Source of the DNA: Treponema denticola ATCC 35405
GTDB lineage: Bacteria; Spirochaetota; Spirochaetia; Treponematales; Treponemataceae
Assembly (NCBI RefSeq): GCF_000008185.1
Contig: NC_002967.9
Span: 682,001 to 746,000 of the forward strand
Direction of reading: 5' to 3'
Length of the DNA stretch: 64,000 nt
Part shown: positions 42,312 to 51,117 of the stretch, piece after piece
How the letters are laid out: the number at the start of each line of letters is the position of its first letter
Numbering within the stretch: the stretch's first letter is position 1
Made by a program: the position numbers and the translations under genes
The notes under the pieces: model-generated
Databases searched by the model: none
Told to the model about the DNA's origin: nothing
Seen by the model: only the letters and a program-made list of their open reading frames with translations

Positions 42312-43817
42312 ATGTACAAACGATTTTTTTTAATGGCTGCACTATGCTGCTTTTTTGTAATTAATCTTTATACTCAAAATACTGATGAAAAGTTAGAAGC
42401 CGATAATCCAAATTCTCCGGCTTATAAGATTGAAAGTGTTGAATACAGCATAAAAGGCTTTACCAAAGAACGGCCATTATCATCAAAAATACCAATAGAT
42501 AAAAAGCGGATATTTTTTTCACGTGAAGAATTCGACGCATATATTGCAGAGCTTAATACCGAATTCCATAACATGAGAACAATTGAAAGCTATGAAATTA
42601 CTTTCGATTTTTTGGAGCCTCAGAATAATATTACTCCGGTAAAGCTTAAAATATATGTTAAAGATACATGGAATATTATAGCCTTGCCTTATCCGAGTTT
42701 TGATTCAAACCGCGGACTTCAGTTTAAGCTTAAATTAAAGGATTTTAATTTTTTAGGTTCGCTTGAACCGCTTACAATGGATTTAATATATAACAGAAAT
42801 AATGAAGGCAAATCTTCTTTCGAATTTGGTACCGGATTTGCATTGCCTTTCCATATTAATCCGGTTAAATTTCTTTGGACCACTAATGCGGAAATTAGTA
42901 TAGATGAAGATAAAAAATTCGGCTTTGATTTCGGCACAGGCTTAAGTGCTTCATATAAGTTAGGTGTCGATTGGCTCACTTTAGCGGCGGGGATAACTCA
43001 AGATATAAAGGTCTCTGCTTCTCCGTCGGAAAAAGACTATTATCTTACAAACGGATTTTATACATCGCTGGTATTTGATATATATAAAGATCAGACATTG
43101 GGCACAATCACATGGACTCCTTATTTTGGTATAGACGGTAATTGGAAATTTAAAGAAATGACCAATGAAGAAAAAAAAGGTCTAAATATTAATTGGTCAC
43201 ATAGTTTTGGAATGGGCAAGGTAAACTGGATAAATAATTTTAGACAAGGCTTTACGGTAAATATTGATAATAGCTATAAATATAACACTTATAAAAAAGG
43301 TAATGTAGATGTTTCTTTTAATTTGCAAACGAAGGGCTTTTATTCTTTTTTAGAGCGAGTAGGTTTATACGGCAGGTTCGATTTTTTTTACAATCTATTC
43401 GGAAAAACATCAAGCGAGCATACCGGAAAAATTTTGCGGGGTATTTTAAATAAGAGAATTGAAACGGATACGGCTTTTAGTTTTAATTTTGATGTACCTA
43501 TAAAAATAGGCGTTTTTAAATGGGAAGAAATTACCGGAGTTGAATGGACTCGTTTCTTCGGCTTTGAGCTACACATAACACCGTTTTTTGATATGGCCTT
43601 GGTTCATGATAAAAATACCGATACCTATTACAATCCAAAACACGGCTGGTATTCGGGCGGCTTTGAAATAATAATGTATCCGATAAAAATGCGCAGTATT
43701 TATGCACGAATAAGTTACGGACATGATTTAAGAGAAATAAAAAATAAAGACGGTTATGCAAAACGTGACGGTAAACCTGTTTCCGAAATTTTTATCGGAA
43801 TAGGGCTGCATTATTAA
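42312..43817 (+). CDS. Predicted outer-membrane beta-barrel protein
   Basis: 501 residues. Signal sequence FFLMAALCCFFVINLYTQ, then a region (about 30-125) that resembles a single POTRA-like fold (YKIESVEYSIKGFTKERPL...PVKLKIYVKDTWNIIALP), and a roughly 370-residue C-terminal part with alternating aromatic/polar strands ending in IGIGLHY, as in outer-membrane barrels. Similarity to BamA/TamA architecture is inferred from layout, not from clear motifs. It sits 19 bases after purE on the same strand. Confidence 0.72.
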   Translation: MYKRFFLMAALCCFFVINLYTQNTDEKLEADNPNSPAYKIESVEYSIKGFTKERPLSSKIPIDKKRIFFSREEFDAYIAELNTEFHNMRTIESYEITFDFLEPQNNITPVKLKIYVKDTWNIIALPYPSFDSNRGLQFKLKLKDFNFLGSLEPLTMDLIYNRNNEGKSSFEFGTGFALPFHINPVKFLWTTNAEISIDEDKKFGFDFGTGLSASYKLGVDWLTLAAGITQDIKVSASPSEKDYYLTNGFYTSLVFDIYKDQTLGTITWTPYFGIDGNWKFKEMTNEEKKGLNINWSHSFGMGKVNWINNFRQGFTVNIDNSYKYNTYKKGNVDVSFNLQTKGFYSFLERVGLYGRFDFFYNLFGKTSSEHTGKILRGILNKRIETDTAFSFNFDVPIKIGVFKWEEITGVEWTRFFGFELHITPFFDMALVHDKNTDTYYNPKHGWYSGGFEIIMYPIKMRSIYARISYGHDLREIKNKDGYAKRDGKPVSEIFIGIGLHY

Positions 43818-43829
43818 AACGGAGGCAGA

Positions 43830-45032
43830 ATGCGGTTTAGTTCCCATTACAAGATGGAAGGCGATGATATAATCGATTACGTCTTTGAGCACAGTAATTT
43901 TTTTGATTCGAATGAAAATTTAGTTTGCGAAGAAATAGGGGACGGAAATATAAACTATGTCTATCGCATTTTTGACACGAACACAAAAAAATCTCTTATT
44001 TTAAAACAAGCTGATGTTCAAACAAGGGTGCGTCCCGACGGGTATTTGAACCCGGATAGGAGCATCCGTGAAGCTGAAGTTTTAAAACTGTATAACGAAT
44101 GTGCTCCCGATTTTTCTCCGAAAATAATTTATGCCGATCCGGTTATGGCTGCAATCATAATGGAAGACATCGGTTCTTATTCTAATTTAAGAACGGAATT
44201 AATGGCCGGAAAAATATTTTACGGAATTGAAGAACTGATTGCACGGTTTATCGTAGACGCAAGCCTGCCTTCCACAGATTTGGTTTTAGCTTATCAAAAA
44301 AAATTTAAAGCAGCAGCCAAATTTTATAATCCCGATCTTTGTAAGATTACTGAAGACTTGGTTTTTACTCATCCTTATAAGGATGTAAGGCAAAGAAATA
44401 TTTTGCTCCCCGAAAATGCCGACTGGCTTAAAAAAAAGTTCTATGAAGATTCAGATCTCATTGCAAGGGTTGCAGCCTTAAAAGAAAAATTCAATAACTA
44501 TCCTCAAGGGCTTATTCATGGGGATCTGCATTCGGGTTCTATCTTTGTAAAAAATAAAAATGAAGAAATAAAGATAAAAATAATCGATCCCGAATTTGCT
44601 TTTTACGGCCCAATAGCCTATGACCTTGGGAATGTCCTTGCTCATTTTATTTTTGCTCAAGGCTATGCAAAATATTCGCCTCTTTTTGTTGATGAAGAAA
44701 AGCAAAGAACTGACTTTTTATCTTGGCTTGAAAATGCAAAAAACAATCTATTTAAATTCTTCCATATCTTTGCAAAAGATTTTCTTATTAAAAATATAAA
44801 GGATCCTGTTTATCAAAACGAAATTTTTATTGACAACTACATCGAAAAAATAAAAATTGATGCCGTTTCTTTTTGCGGTACCGAGTTAAACAGAAGGATA
44901 ATCGGTTCTGCAAAAACAGCCGAAATTACAAACATAAAAAAGATCGAAAACCGTATTGCCCTTGAAAGGGATTTAGCCGAACTGGGATGTGCCATGATTT
45001 TAAACCCCGAAGAAATTTTAAGAGGATTTTAA
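43830..45032 (+). CDS. mtnK: S-methyl-5-thioribose kinase
   Basis: Phosphorylates methylthioribose in methionine salvage. 400 residues of the choline-kinase-like fold: GDGNINYVYRI, LKQADVQTRVRPDGYLNPDRSIREA, MEDIGSYSNLR, catalytic GLIHGDLHSGSIFV and metal-binding DPEFAFYGPIAYDLGN, all typical of MtnK. Other salvage genes (mtnA, mtnB) are not nearby. SD CGGAGG. The stop lies just before mnmA. Confidence 0.93.
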   Translation: MRFSSHYKMEGDDIIDYVFEHSNFFDSNENLVCEEIGDGNINYVYRIFDTNTKKSLILKQADVQTRVRPDGYLNPDRSIREAEVLKLYNECAPDFSPKIIYADPVMAAIIMEDIGSYSNLRTELMAGKIFYGIEELIARFIVDASLPSTDLVLAYQKKFKAAAKFYNPDLCKITEDLVFTHPYKDVRQRNILLPENADWLKKKFYEDSDLIARVAALKEKFNNYPQGLIHGDLHSGSIFVKNKNEEIKIKIIDPEFAFYGPIAYDLGNVLAHFIFAQGYAKYSPLFVDEEKQRTDFLSWLENAKNNLFKFFHIFAKDFLIKNIKDPVYQNEIFIDNYIEKIKIDAVSFCGTELNRRIIGSAKTAEITNIKKIENRIALERDLAELGCAMILNPEEILRGF

Positions 45033-45037
45033 ACTTG

Positions 45038-46138
45038 ATGAAGGTGCTTGTGGGTTTGAGCGGAGGCGTTGATTCCGCTGTTGCGGCAAAACTATTGATA
45101 GATCAAGGCTATGATGTTACAGGAGTTACAATGCAGCTCTTGCCTAAACTATCAGGCATTTATAAAGAGCAGACCGATGATATTGAAGATGCAAAAAAAG
45201 TTGCAGACAAGCTCGGTATAAAACACATCGTATACGATATGAGGGAAACTTTTAAGACTGAAATTATAGACTACTTTGTAGAAGAGTACAAACAAGGAAG
45301 AACGCCGAATCCATGCTTTATATGTAACAGCAAAATAAAATTCGGTCTTTTTTTAGAGCAAGCCTTAAAGGACGGCTTCGATAAAATTGCAACAGGCCAT
45401 TATGCAAAAATAGAAAAAACCGAAATTGAAGGCGATGAAAGATTTTTATTAAGACAGGCTGAGGATGCTCAAAAAGACCAAAGCTATTTTTTAGCCCTTC
45501 TTACTCAAGAACAGCTTTCCCGTTCTATTTTTCCTTTAGGAGATTTTACCAAAGAAAAAGTGAGAAGCATAGCCGAAGATGCCGGTCTTATAAATGCTCA
45601 CCGTCCCGACAGCCAAGACATCTGTTTTGTTCCAGATGACGATTATACAAGGGTAATAAACGCCCTTGCTGCGGGTTCTTTTAAAGAGGGAAAATTCATT
45701 GATACAATGGGAAATGAAATAGGCCGCCACAAAGGGCTTCAATATTATACCATAGGTCAAAGGCGGGGCCTTGCAATCGCAATGGGGTATCCCGTCTATG
45801 TTGTAAAAAAAGATGCGAAGACGAATACGGTTACCGTAGGCAAGGATGAAGAACTCTTTGCCGAAAGCCTCATCGCTTCAAGGGTAAATATAATCTTAAA
45901 AAAAACAATAGATAAAGAAATCGATATTGAGGTAAAAACACGATACCGCCAACAAAAGAAAAAGGCAAAATTGATTCCGCTTAAAAATGAAGAGTTTAAA
46001 CCTACGGGAAAATTTAAGGTAGAATTTATAGAGCCTGAAAAAGCCGTCGCCGAAGGACAAGCCGCTGTTTTTTATACCGGTGATTATATTATCGGCGGCG
46101 GCATAATAGAATCGGTTGAGAGGCTGGGAATACTTTAA
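45038..46138 (+). CDS. mnmA: tRNA 2-thiouridylase MnmA
   Basis: Adds sulfur to U34 of Glu, Gln and Lys tRNAs using persulfide sulfur. 366 residues from ATG 45038, chosen because LVGLSGGVDSAVAA starts right after it; the longer frame overlaps mtnK. The PP-loop GLSGGVDS, CFICNSKIKFG (first catalytic Cys), GHYAK, DQSYFLALL, DSQDICFVPDDDY (second Cys) and GQRRGLAIA are all present. SD AGAGGA. Confidence 0.95.
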   Translation: MKVLVGLSGGVDSAVAAKLLIDQGYDVTGVTMQLLPKLSGIYKEQTDDIEDAKKVADKLGIKHIVYDMRETFKTEIIDYFVEEYKQGRTPNPCFICNSKIKFGLFLEQALKDGFDKIATGHYAKIEKTEIEGDERFLLRQAEDAQKDQSYFLALLTQEQLSRSIFPLGDFTKEKVRSIAEDAGLINAHRPDSQDICFVPDDDYTRVINALAAGSFKEGKFIDTMGNEIGRHKGLQYYTIGQRRGLAIAMGYPVYVVKKDAKTNTVTVGKDEELFAESLIASRVNIILKKTIDKEIDIEVKTRYRQQKKKAKLIPLKNEEFKPTGKFKVEFIEPEKAVAEGQAAVFYTGDYIIGGGIIESVERLGIL

Positions 46139-46146
46139 AAATGAGC

Positions 46147-46188
46147 TTGACAACACTATATAATATAATATAATATAATATAATATAA
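46147..46188 (+). promoter_or_regulatory. Promoter with (TATAA)6 pentanucleotide repeat
   Basis: TTGACA at 46147-46152; six tandem TATAA units at 46159-46188. A TATAAT within the tract at 46169-46174 gives a 16-base spacer; others give 11 or 21. Copy-number change would alter promoter or leader length of the ABC gene at 46202. Confidence 0.7.
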
Positions 46189-46201
46189 CAGGAGCTTGCC
46201 T

Positions 46202-47788
46202 ATGTTGTATAAAAAATCTTATTTTAAATTACATGCTAAAATTGTCTTACTTTCAATTATTCCGCTTGCATGTTCTGCTGCGATTCCATTGCTTTTAGGG
46301 AAAATAATAGATGACTTAAACAAGGGGTTTTCACCCGAAGTACTTAGAACCATAATAATTTGTTTTATCATTATATTTGTTCAAAAAATTTTTAATTTTG
46401 TTTGGAACTATAATTTTAATACGGCAGAAAATATTGTTGCTGCTGCAGAAACCGAAATTCTTCTTGACGAGTTTTTAAGTGCAAAGTCTAATTTAGCCGG
46501 CACATTTAATAATGAAAAACTTTTAAACCGTATAGCCAATGAACCTTACAAATTGGGTTCTCTTTATGGGGTAAGCCCTGTAATGCTTGTCGATAATATT
46601 ATGATGTTTGTAGTGGCTGTTTGTGTTCTTTTATATTTAAATTGGCAGCTCTTACTTTTAACTTCTCTTTTTATTCCGCTGATATATCTTATAGGCTGCT
46701 TTGTAAGAAAAAACATTATGAAGTATTCGAAAGAAAGTTCTTTAGCCTCCGAAAAATTTCTTTTGCATTTAGGTGAAGCCTTAAAAGGTTTTTCGGATAT
46801 AAAAATTTTTTCTGCCGAAAAGAAAATAAAAACATCCTTAACAAAGGTAAGAAGAGATATGTTAAAGGTGGAAAAATCGGAAGAATTTTATCAGCGGCTT
46901 TATCGGGACATAAACGGATTTTTGTACACCTCTTTACCTCTTGTAAATTTAGTCGCCGGTTTTATACTAATGAAATACGGAAAAACTACATTGGGTGCTA
47001 TAATTTCGTTTTATATGTATGTAGGGCATTTTATTGAACCGGTACAAAATCTTGCCGACCTGCGTATGGCAATTTTAAATTCTAACGAAAAAAAGAAACT
47101 GGTTGATGAAATAAAAAAAGAATTTGCCGCCGATTTGGCAGGGCATAATAAGGCAGAAAACTTTAATTCCATTTTATTAAAGGATATAAAACATTCTTTT
47201 GAAAGTAAGGACATAAACATTAAAACCGATGTAGATATTTCATCGGCGGGACTTTACGGTATTTCCGCCCCATCAGGTTTAGGTAAAAGTACTGCCTTAA
47301 AAATTCTTTCAGGACTTTTATATTCCGAAACGGCTGCCGCTTATATCGGAGGTAAGGATGTCAAGACCTTAAACCCCGATTCTCTTAACGGAAATATTTT
47401 TTACATAAACGATAAGTCTATAATTTTTCAAGGTACGGTTAAAGAAAATGCCGAACTTACCGAAGATGCTCATATTACAAAAGAAGTCTTTGATTCTATT
47501 TTTGATGAAAGCGATAACCTTTCGCTTGAAACTAATTTGGAAACTGAAGGAACAAATATTTCGTTGGGACAAAAACAAAGGGTGGTGTTGTTAAGGTTTT
47601 TTGCCCTTAAAGAAGAACCTAAAATTATCATATTAGATGAAGCCCTTTCGGGCCTTGATGAAGTAAGGGAAACGCAGTCTATCGAAGCATTGCGTAAGGC
47701 TTTCCCTCATTCAATTATCCTTTTTATAACCCACCGCAAAAAATCTTTTGCTCTTTGCGATAAGGTTTTTGAATTTAAAGAAGGATAA
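46202..47788 (+). CDS. ABC exporter half-transporter with degenerate NBD
   Basis: 528 residues from the ATG at 46202 (AGGAG seven bases upstream; a TTG at 46196 is too close to it). Six transmembrane segments (about 1-300) fused to a nucleotide-binding domain (about 325-525). Walker A reads APSGLGKST, the signature ISLGQKQRVVLL lacks the canonical LSGGQ, Walker B is KIIILDEALSGLDE and the H-loop FITHRK. Activity may be reduced in homodimers. Substrate unknown. Probably controlled by the repeat in its promoter. Confidence 0.85.
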   Translation: MLYKKSYFKLHAKIVLLSIIPLACSAAIPLLLGKIIDDLNKGFSPEVLRTIIICFIIIFVQKIFNFVWNYNFNTAENIVAAAETEILLDEFLSAKSNLAGTFNNEKLLNRIANEPYKLGSLYGVSPVMLVDNIMMFVVAVCVLLYLNWQLLLLTSLFIPLIYLIGCFVRKNIMKYSKESSLASEKFLLHLGEALKGFSDIKIFSAEKKIKTSLTKVRRDMLKVEKSEEFYQRLYRDINGFLYTSLPLVNLVAGFILMKYGKTTLGAIISFYMYVGHFIEPVQNLADLRMAILNSNEKKKLVDEIKKEFAADLAGHNKAENFNSILLKDIKHSFESKDINIKTDVDISSAGLYGISAPSGLGKSTALKILSGLLYSETAAAYIGGKDVKTLNPDSLNGNIFYINDKSIIFQGTVKENAELTEDAHITKEVFDSIFDESDNLSLETNLETEGTNISLGQKQRVVLLRFFALKEEPKIIILDEALSGLDEVRETQSIEALRKAFPHSIILFITHRKKSFALCDKVFEFKEG

Positions 47789-47828
47789 TTGAATTTCTTA
47801 GCCTCAAGACAAACTTCAAAGAAAATGT

Positions 47829-47834
47829 TATAAT
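47829..47834 (+). promoter_or_regulatory. Predicted -10 element upstream of pdxK
   Basis: TATAAT 32 bases after the ABC gene stop region, with AAGACA 17 bases upstream as a weak -35. It precedes the hairpin-rich leader of pdxK. Confidence 0.4.
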
Positions 47835-47851
47835 CCCCCTCACTAGGAGAT

Positions 47852-48070
47852 ATGATAAACAGTTCGGCAGAAATTCAACCTCACTGTTTATCTATCGAGT
47901 TTTGTGCGTTGCACAAAACATCGTATTATTGTATGCGGTTTGTAAACAAACCGCTTGAAAAAACTTTTTTTGCAAATTGATTCGCTATCCGCTTTAGCGG
48001 ATACGATAAAAAATTTCCTTGCAGAACAGAACCGCAAGGGTCTGATATTTGCTACAAAAAGTTTTTATAG
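47852..48070 (+). pseudogene. Hairpin-rich repeat-like reading frame before pdxK, interrupted by TGA
   Basis: From ATG 47852 (behind AGGAGAT) a frame runs 42 codons to TGA (47978-47980) and would continue in the same frame for 29 more codons to TAG at 48068. Three hairpins lie in it: GTTTTGTGC/GCACAAAAC (47899-47919), GCGGTTTGT/ACAAACCGC (47935-47954) and TATCCGC/GCGGATA (47986-48003). The layout suggests a dispersed repeat unit rather than a working gene. It ends 11 bases before the pdxK start, so it forms most of that gene's leader. Confidence 0.45.
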
Positions 48071-48081
48071 GAGATTTACTT

Positions 48082-48891
48082 ATGATAAAACTTGCAACAA
48101 TTGCCGGATCGGATGCATCCGGAGGGGCCGGCTTGGAAGCCGACTTAAAAACATTTCAGGAGTACGGTGTATATGGAATGGCTGCCGTTACGGTAATTGC
48201 AACGATGAATCCCGATAAAGAGTGGGGACATGAAGTTTTTCCGCTTGATGAGCAAGCTATAAGAGCCCAGCTTGAAACAATTTTTAAGGGCATAGGCGTT
48301 AACGCTGCAAAAACGGGAATGCTTGCAACAAATTATGCAGTTGAGCTTTCTGCCGAATACTTAAAAAAATATAATGTAGAAAATTATGTACTGGACCCTG
48401 TAATGGTATGTAAGGGCGGAGACCTTGCCTTAAACCCAGAGCTCAATAATCTCATTATAAAAAAACTTTTGCCTTTAGCAAAGCTTATTACGCCGAACCT
48501 TTTTGAAGCTGGGCAGATTGCAAAAATGCCGACACCTTCTACAATCGAAGAAATAAAAGAAGCCTGTAAGATTATTCACGGAATGGGTGTTCCCTATGTC
48601 TTTATAAAGGGCGGACCCAAGTTGAACGGAGAACAATCGGCTATAGATATTTTTTATGACGGCGAACAATTTTTAAAAGTGGAAGGCGGGCTCACCGATA
48701 CAAGATGGACACATGGAGCAGGCTGCACAACAGCTGCTGCCATCGCTGCAGGTTTAGGCATAGGCCTTGAACCATATGAAGCCGTAAGAAGATCAAAAAA
48801 GTTTATCACTTTAAGCCTTCAAAACGGATTCCAACTTAATAAATGGGTCGGCCCCGGCAACCCTGCCGCATGGCGGAAGAGCTTTAATTAA
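48082..48891 (+). CDS. pdxK: Pyridoxine kinase of the ThiD/PdxK family
   Basis: 269 residues from ATG 48082 (AGGAGA eight bases upstream). ThiD-fold kinase: TIAGSDASGGAGLEADLKTFQEYGVYGMAAVTVI, DPVMVCKGGD, LITPNLFEA, FIKGGPK and anion-hole TRWTHGAGCTTAAAIAA. It follows the B. subtilis PdxK sequence (pyridoxine kinase from the ThiD branch) more closely than true ThiD, which would make it a vitamin B6 salvage enzyme; phosphorylation of hydroxymethylpyrimidine cannot be excluded. No TPP riboswitch is seen. Confidence 0.88.
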   Translation: MIKLATIAGSDASGGAGLEADLKTFQEYGVYGMAAVTVIATMNPDKEWGHEVFPLDEQAIRAQLETIFKGIGVNAAKTGMLATNYAVELSAEYLKKYNVENYVLDPVMVCKGGDLALNPELNNLIIKKLLPLAKLITPNLFEAGQIAKMPTPSTIEEIKEACKIIHGMGVPYVFIKGGPKLNGEQSAIDIFYDGEQFLKVEGGLTDTRWTHGAGCTTAAAIAAGLGIGLEPYEAVRRSKKFITLSLQNGFQLNKWVGPGNPAAWRKSFN

Positions 48892-48924
48892 TTTGTAATT
48901 CCTGATAGGTAATGAGTAAGCCGC

Positions 48925-48980
48925 TTATTCGTGCGGAGGGTTTAATACCCCGACGCTTGCGTCGGGGTTGTTGATTACCC
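48925..48980. repeat. Dispersed repeat, copy 1
   Basis: The 40 bases 48925-48964 recur exactly at 63707-63746. The core is a CCCCGACGC/GCGTCGGGG hairpin (48949-48966) with loop TT, followed by TTGTTGATT. Confidence 0.85.
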
Positions 48981-49129
48981 ATTTTTAATTTTTAACCCTT
49001 CTTTAAAAAAAGTTTAAACTTTTTTCCTATGACAAATGTCATATTTAAACTCCAAAAAATATGACAATTTTCAGTTTTAAAATTCCAAAAAAAAGGTATA
49101 ATTATCTATAAAAGATATCGGAGGAAGTT

Positions 49130-50062
49130 ATGATTTTAACGGTAAAAAATCTTGTAAAACGGTACAATGAAAAAACGGCACTTGATCACTTTAATATGGA
49201 AGTTAAAGAAGGCGAGATTCTGGGCCTTTTGGGGCCGAACGGATGCGGAAAAACTACAGCCATAAACTGTATGCTTTCCCTTTTAAAACACGGCAAGGGC
49301 GAAATCATCATTTTCGGCGAAGAAATGAAGCCTAACGCCCTGCACATAAAAAAAAGAATAGGCCTTGTTCCTCAAGAGGTTTCGGTTTTCTATGATTTTA
49401 CCGTAAGACAAAACATAGACTATTTTTGCGGCCTCTATGTGAACAATACTCAAGAAAGAAAAAAGCTGGTAGATGAAGCAATCGATTTTGTAGGCTTAAA
49501 CAATTATGCTTCATTCCGTGCAAAAAAACTTTCAGGAGGTCTTCTCCGCCGGCTCAATATTGCATGTGGTATAGCACATAAACCTGAGCTGATTTTTTTG
49601 GATGAGCCCACAGTTGCCGTCGATGCCCAAAGCCGAAACTTCATTCTTTCAGGAATAAAGGAACTGGCAAAAAGAGGAAGTACCATCGTGTATACTACCC
49701 ATTATCTTGAAGAAGTTGAAGAGCTTTGCGATAGAATCATCATCATGGATGAGGGAAGAGATATAGCAAACGGCACATTAGAAGAATTGCACAAGCTGAT
49801 CCGCACAAGCGAAAAAATGGTTGTTGAATTTGTCGAAACTAAGGATAACCTGCAAGACGAACTGAAAAAAATCCCTCATGTTCTGGAAGTTACCAAAAAC
49901 GGAAACGAGTTTTTAATCAGTTTTGAAAATTCGATTAACAACTTAAACGAACTTATTTTATTTATCAATAATAATAGTTTGGCTTATACCAAATTATATT
50001 CTGAATTACCCAGCTTAAACGATATTTTCTTGGAGCTTACGGGAAAGGAGCTAAGAGACTGA
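49130..50062 (+). CDS. ABC-2 type exporter ATPase
   Basis: 310 residues: Walker A GPNGCGKTT, Q-loop LVPQEVSVF, signature LSGGLLRRLNIA, Walker B IFLDEPTVAVD, H-loop YTTHYLEE, and a C-terminal regulatory part (about 225-310) as in NatA/drug-exporter ATPases. SD GGAGG. The stop overlaps the start of the first permease gene. Substrate unknown. Confidence 0.9.
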   Translation: MILTVKNLVKRYNEKTALDHFNMEVKEGEILGLLGPNGCGKTTAINCMLSLLKHGKGEIIIFGEEMKPNALHIKKRIGLVPQEVSVFYDFTVRQNIDYFCGLYVNNTQERKKLVDEAIDFVGLNNYASFRAKKLSGGLLRRLNIACGIAHKPELIFLDEPTVAVDAQSRNFILSGIKELAKRGSTIVYTTHYLEEVEELCDRIIIMDEGRDIANGTLEELHKLIRTSEKMVVEFVETKDNLQDELKKIPHVLEVTKNGNEFLISFENSINNLNELILFINNNSLAYTKLYSELPSLNDIFLELTGKELRD

Positions 50063-51117
50063 TGAAATTCTTTTTACGCGAAATAAAATATTATAGTATT
50101 GGAATGTTTTATTCTTTAGACGGAATGTTTTGGACGCTTTTATATCCTATTCTTATGGCAGGACTGTTCTTTACGATATTTTCGGCCGTAGGTAATTCCG
50201 ACACCGGTAAAATAGAAATCGGAATTGAAAAAGACAATCCTGTTTATTATCCGCTTAAATTTACAGGGATGTTCGATACAAAAATAATAGATGAGGCATC
50301 GGCAAATGAGATGCTCCGTACAAAAAAAATAAAGGCCTTTATTGAAGCAGACCAATCTTTGAGGCTGAGCGAAGACGGATTATCTCAGACAATAACAAAA
50401 ACCGTGCTGGATCAAATAAAGCAAATCAAAGCCCTTAATATTCCAATGAATTCTTTTGAATACGGTAAAAACTATGTCGAAAGTAAAAACGAAAAAATGA
50501 GTTTGAGCATTATATTGTTCTATTCTCTTTTGGCAATGGTTTCGATTTATACAATGTTCGGTTCGATAGATATAGCTGTAAAAATACAGGGTAATATTTC
50601 AAAAATCGGAGCAAGAATTTGTACAACTCCTATTAAACGCTTTTATTCTTATCTTGCAGGAATTATATTTTATATTATCTTTAATCTTACAGCCAATCTC
50701 ATATATATTTCCTTTGTGCTCTTTGTTTTAAATATACCCTTTATTACCGATTTTAAAATTACTCTTTTGCTCTTGATATATGCGAATTTTTTTGGAGCGG
50801 CTCTCGGCTTATTTATAGGCTCAACATCTATTGGAGATATTCGGTCAAAAAATATGATATGTGTTTTTACAAGTCTTTTTTTAGCCTTTCTATCCGGTAT
50901 GATGGGGCCTGAGGTAAAAATCTCTCTTGAAAAAGCAATACCGATTTTAGGGACAATAAATCCTATAGCTATTTTTACTACCAACCTTTATAACATAAAT
51001 ATTTTGGGTGAATATAATGCGGTACCGTTATTTTTTATTGTCTACACAATAGGTATCGTAATTCTTTTATCTCTTTCATTTATTAACTCAAGGAAGGTGC
51101 AATATGATAGTTTATAA
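50062..51117 (+). CDS. ABC-2 type permease
   Basis: 351 residues. One TM helix near residue 20, an external domain (about 45-150), then five or six TM helices (about 160-345), the ABC-2 membrane protein layout. Coupled to the ATPase (overlapping stop/start) and overlapped by the second permease gene (14 bases), so the three form a heterodimeric exporter. Confidence 0.87.
   Translation: MKFFLREIKYYSIGMFYSLDGMFWTLLYPILMAGLFFTIFSAVGNSDTGKIEIGIEKDNPVYYPLKFTGMFDTKIIDEASANEMLRTKKIKAFIEADQSLRLSEDGLSQTITKTVLDQIKQIKALNIPMNSFEYGKNYVESKNEKMSLSIILFYSLLAMVSIYTMFGSIDIAVKIQGNISKIGARICTTPIKRFYSYLAGIIFYIIFNLTANLIYISFVLFVLNIPFITDFKITLLLLIYANFFGAALGLFIGSTSIGDIRSKNMICVFTSLFLAFLSGMMGPEVKISLEKAIPILGTINPIAIFTTNLYNINILGEYNAVPLFFIVYTIGIVILLSLSFINSRKVQYDSL

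Noticed and set aside
47978-47980. TGA in the repeat-like frame before pdxK as a second selenocysteine codon
   Set aside because: No Cys/Sec redox context and the surrounding frame is hairpin-dense and repeat-like; a CGA-to-TGA change is the simpler reading.
48082-48891. TPP riboswitch upstream of the ThiD/PdxK-like gene
   Set aside because: No CTGAGA/ACCTGATC-type boxes; the protein looks like the pyridoxine kinase branch.
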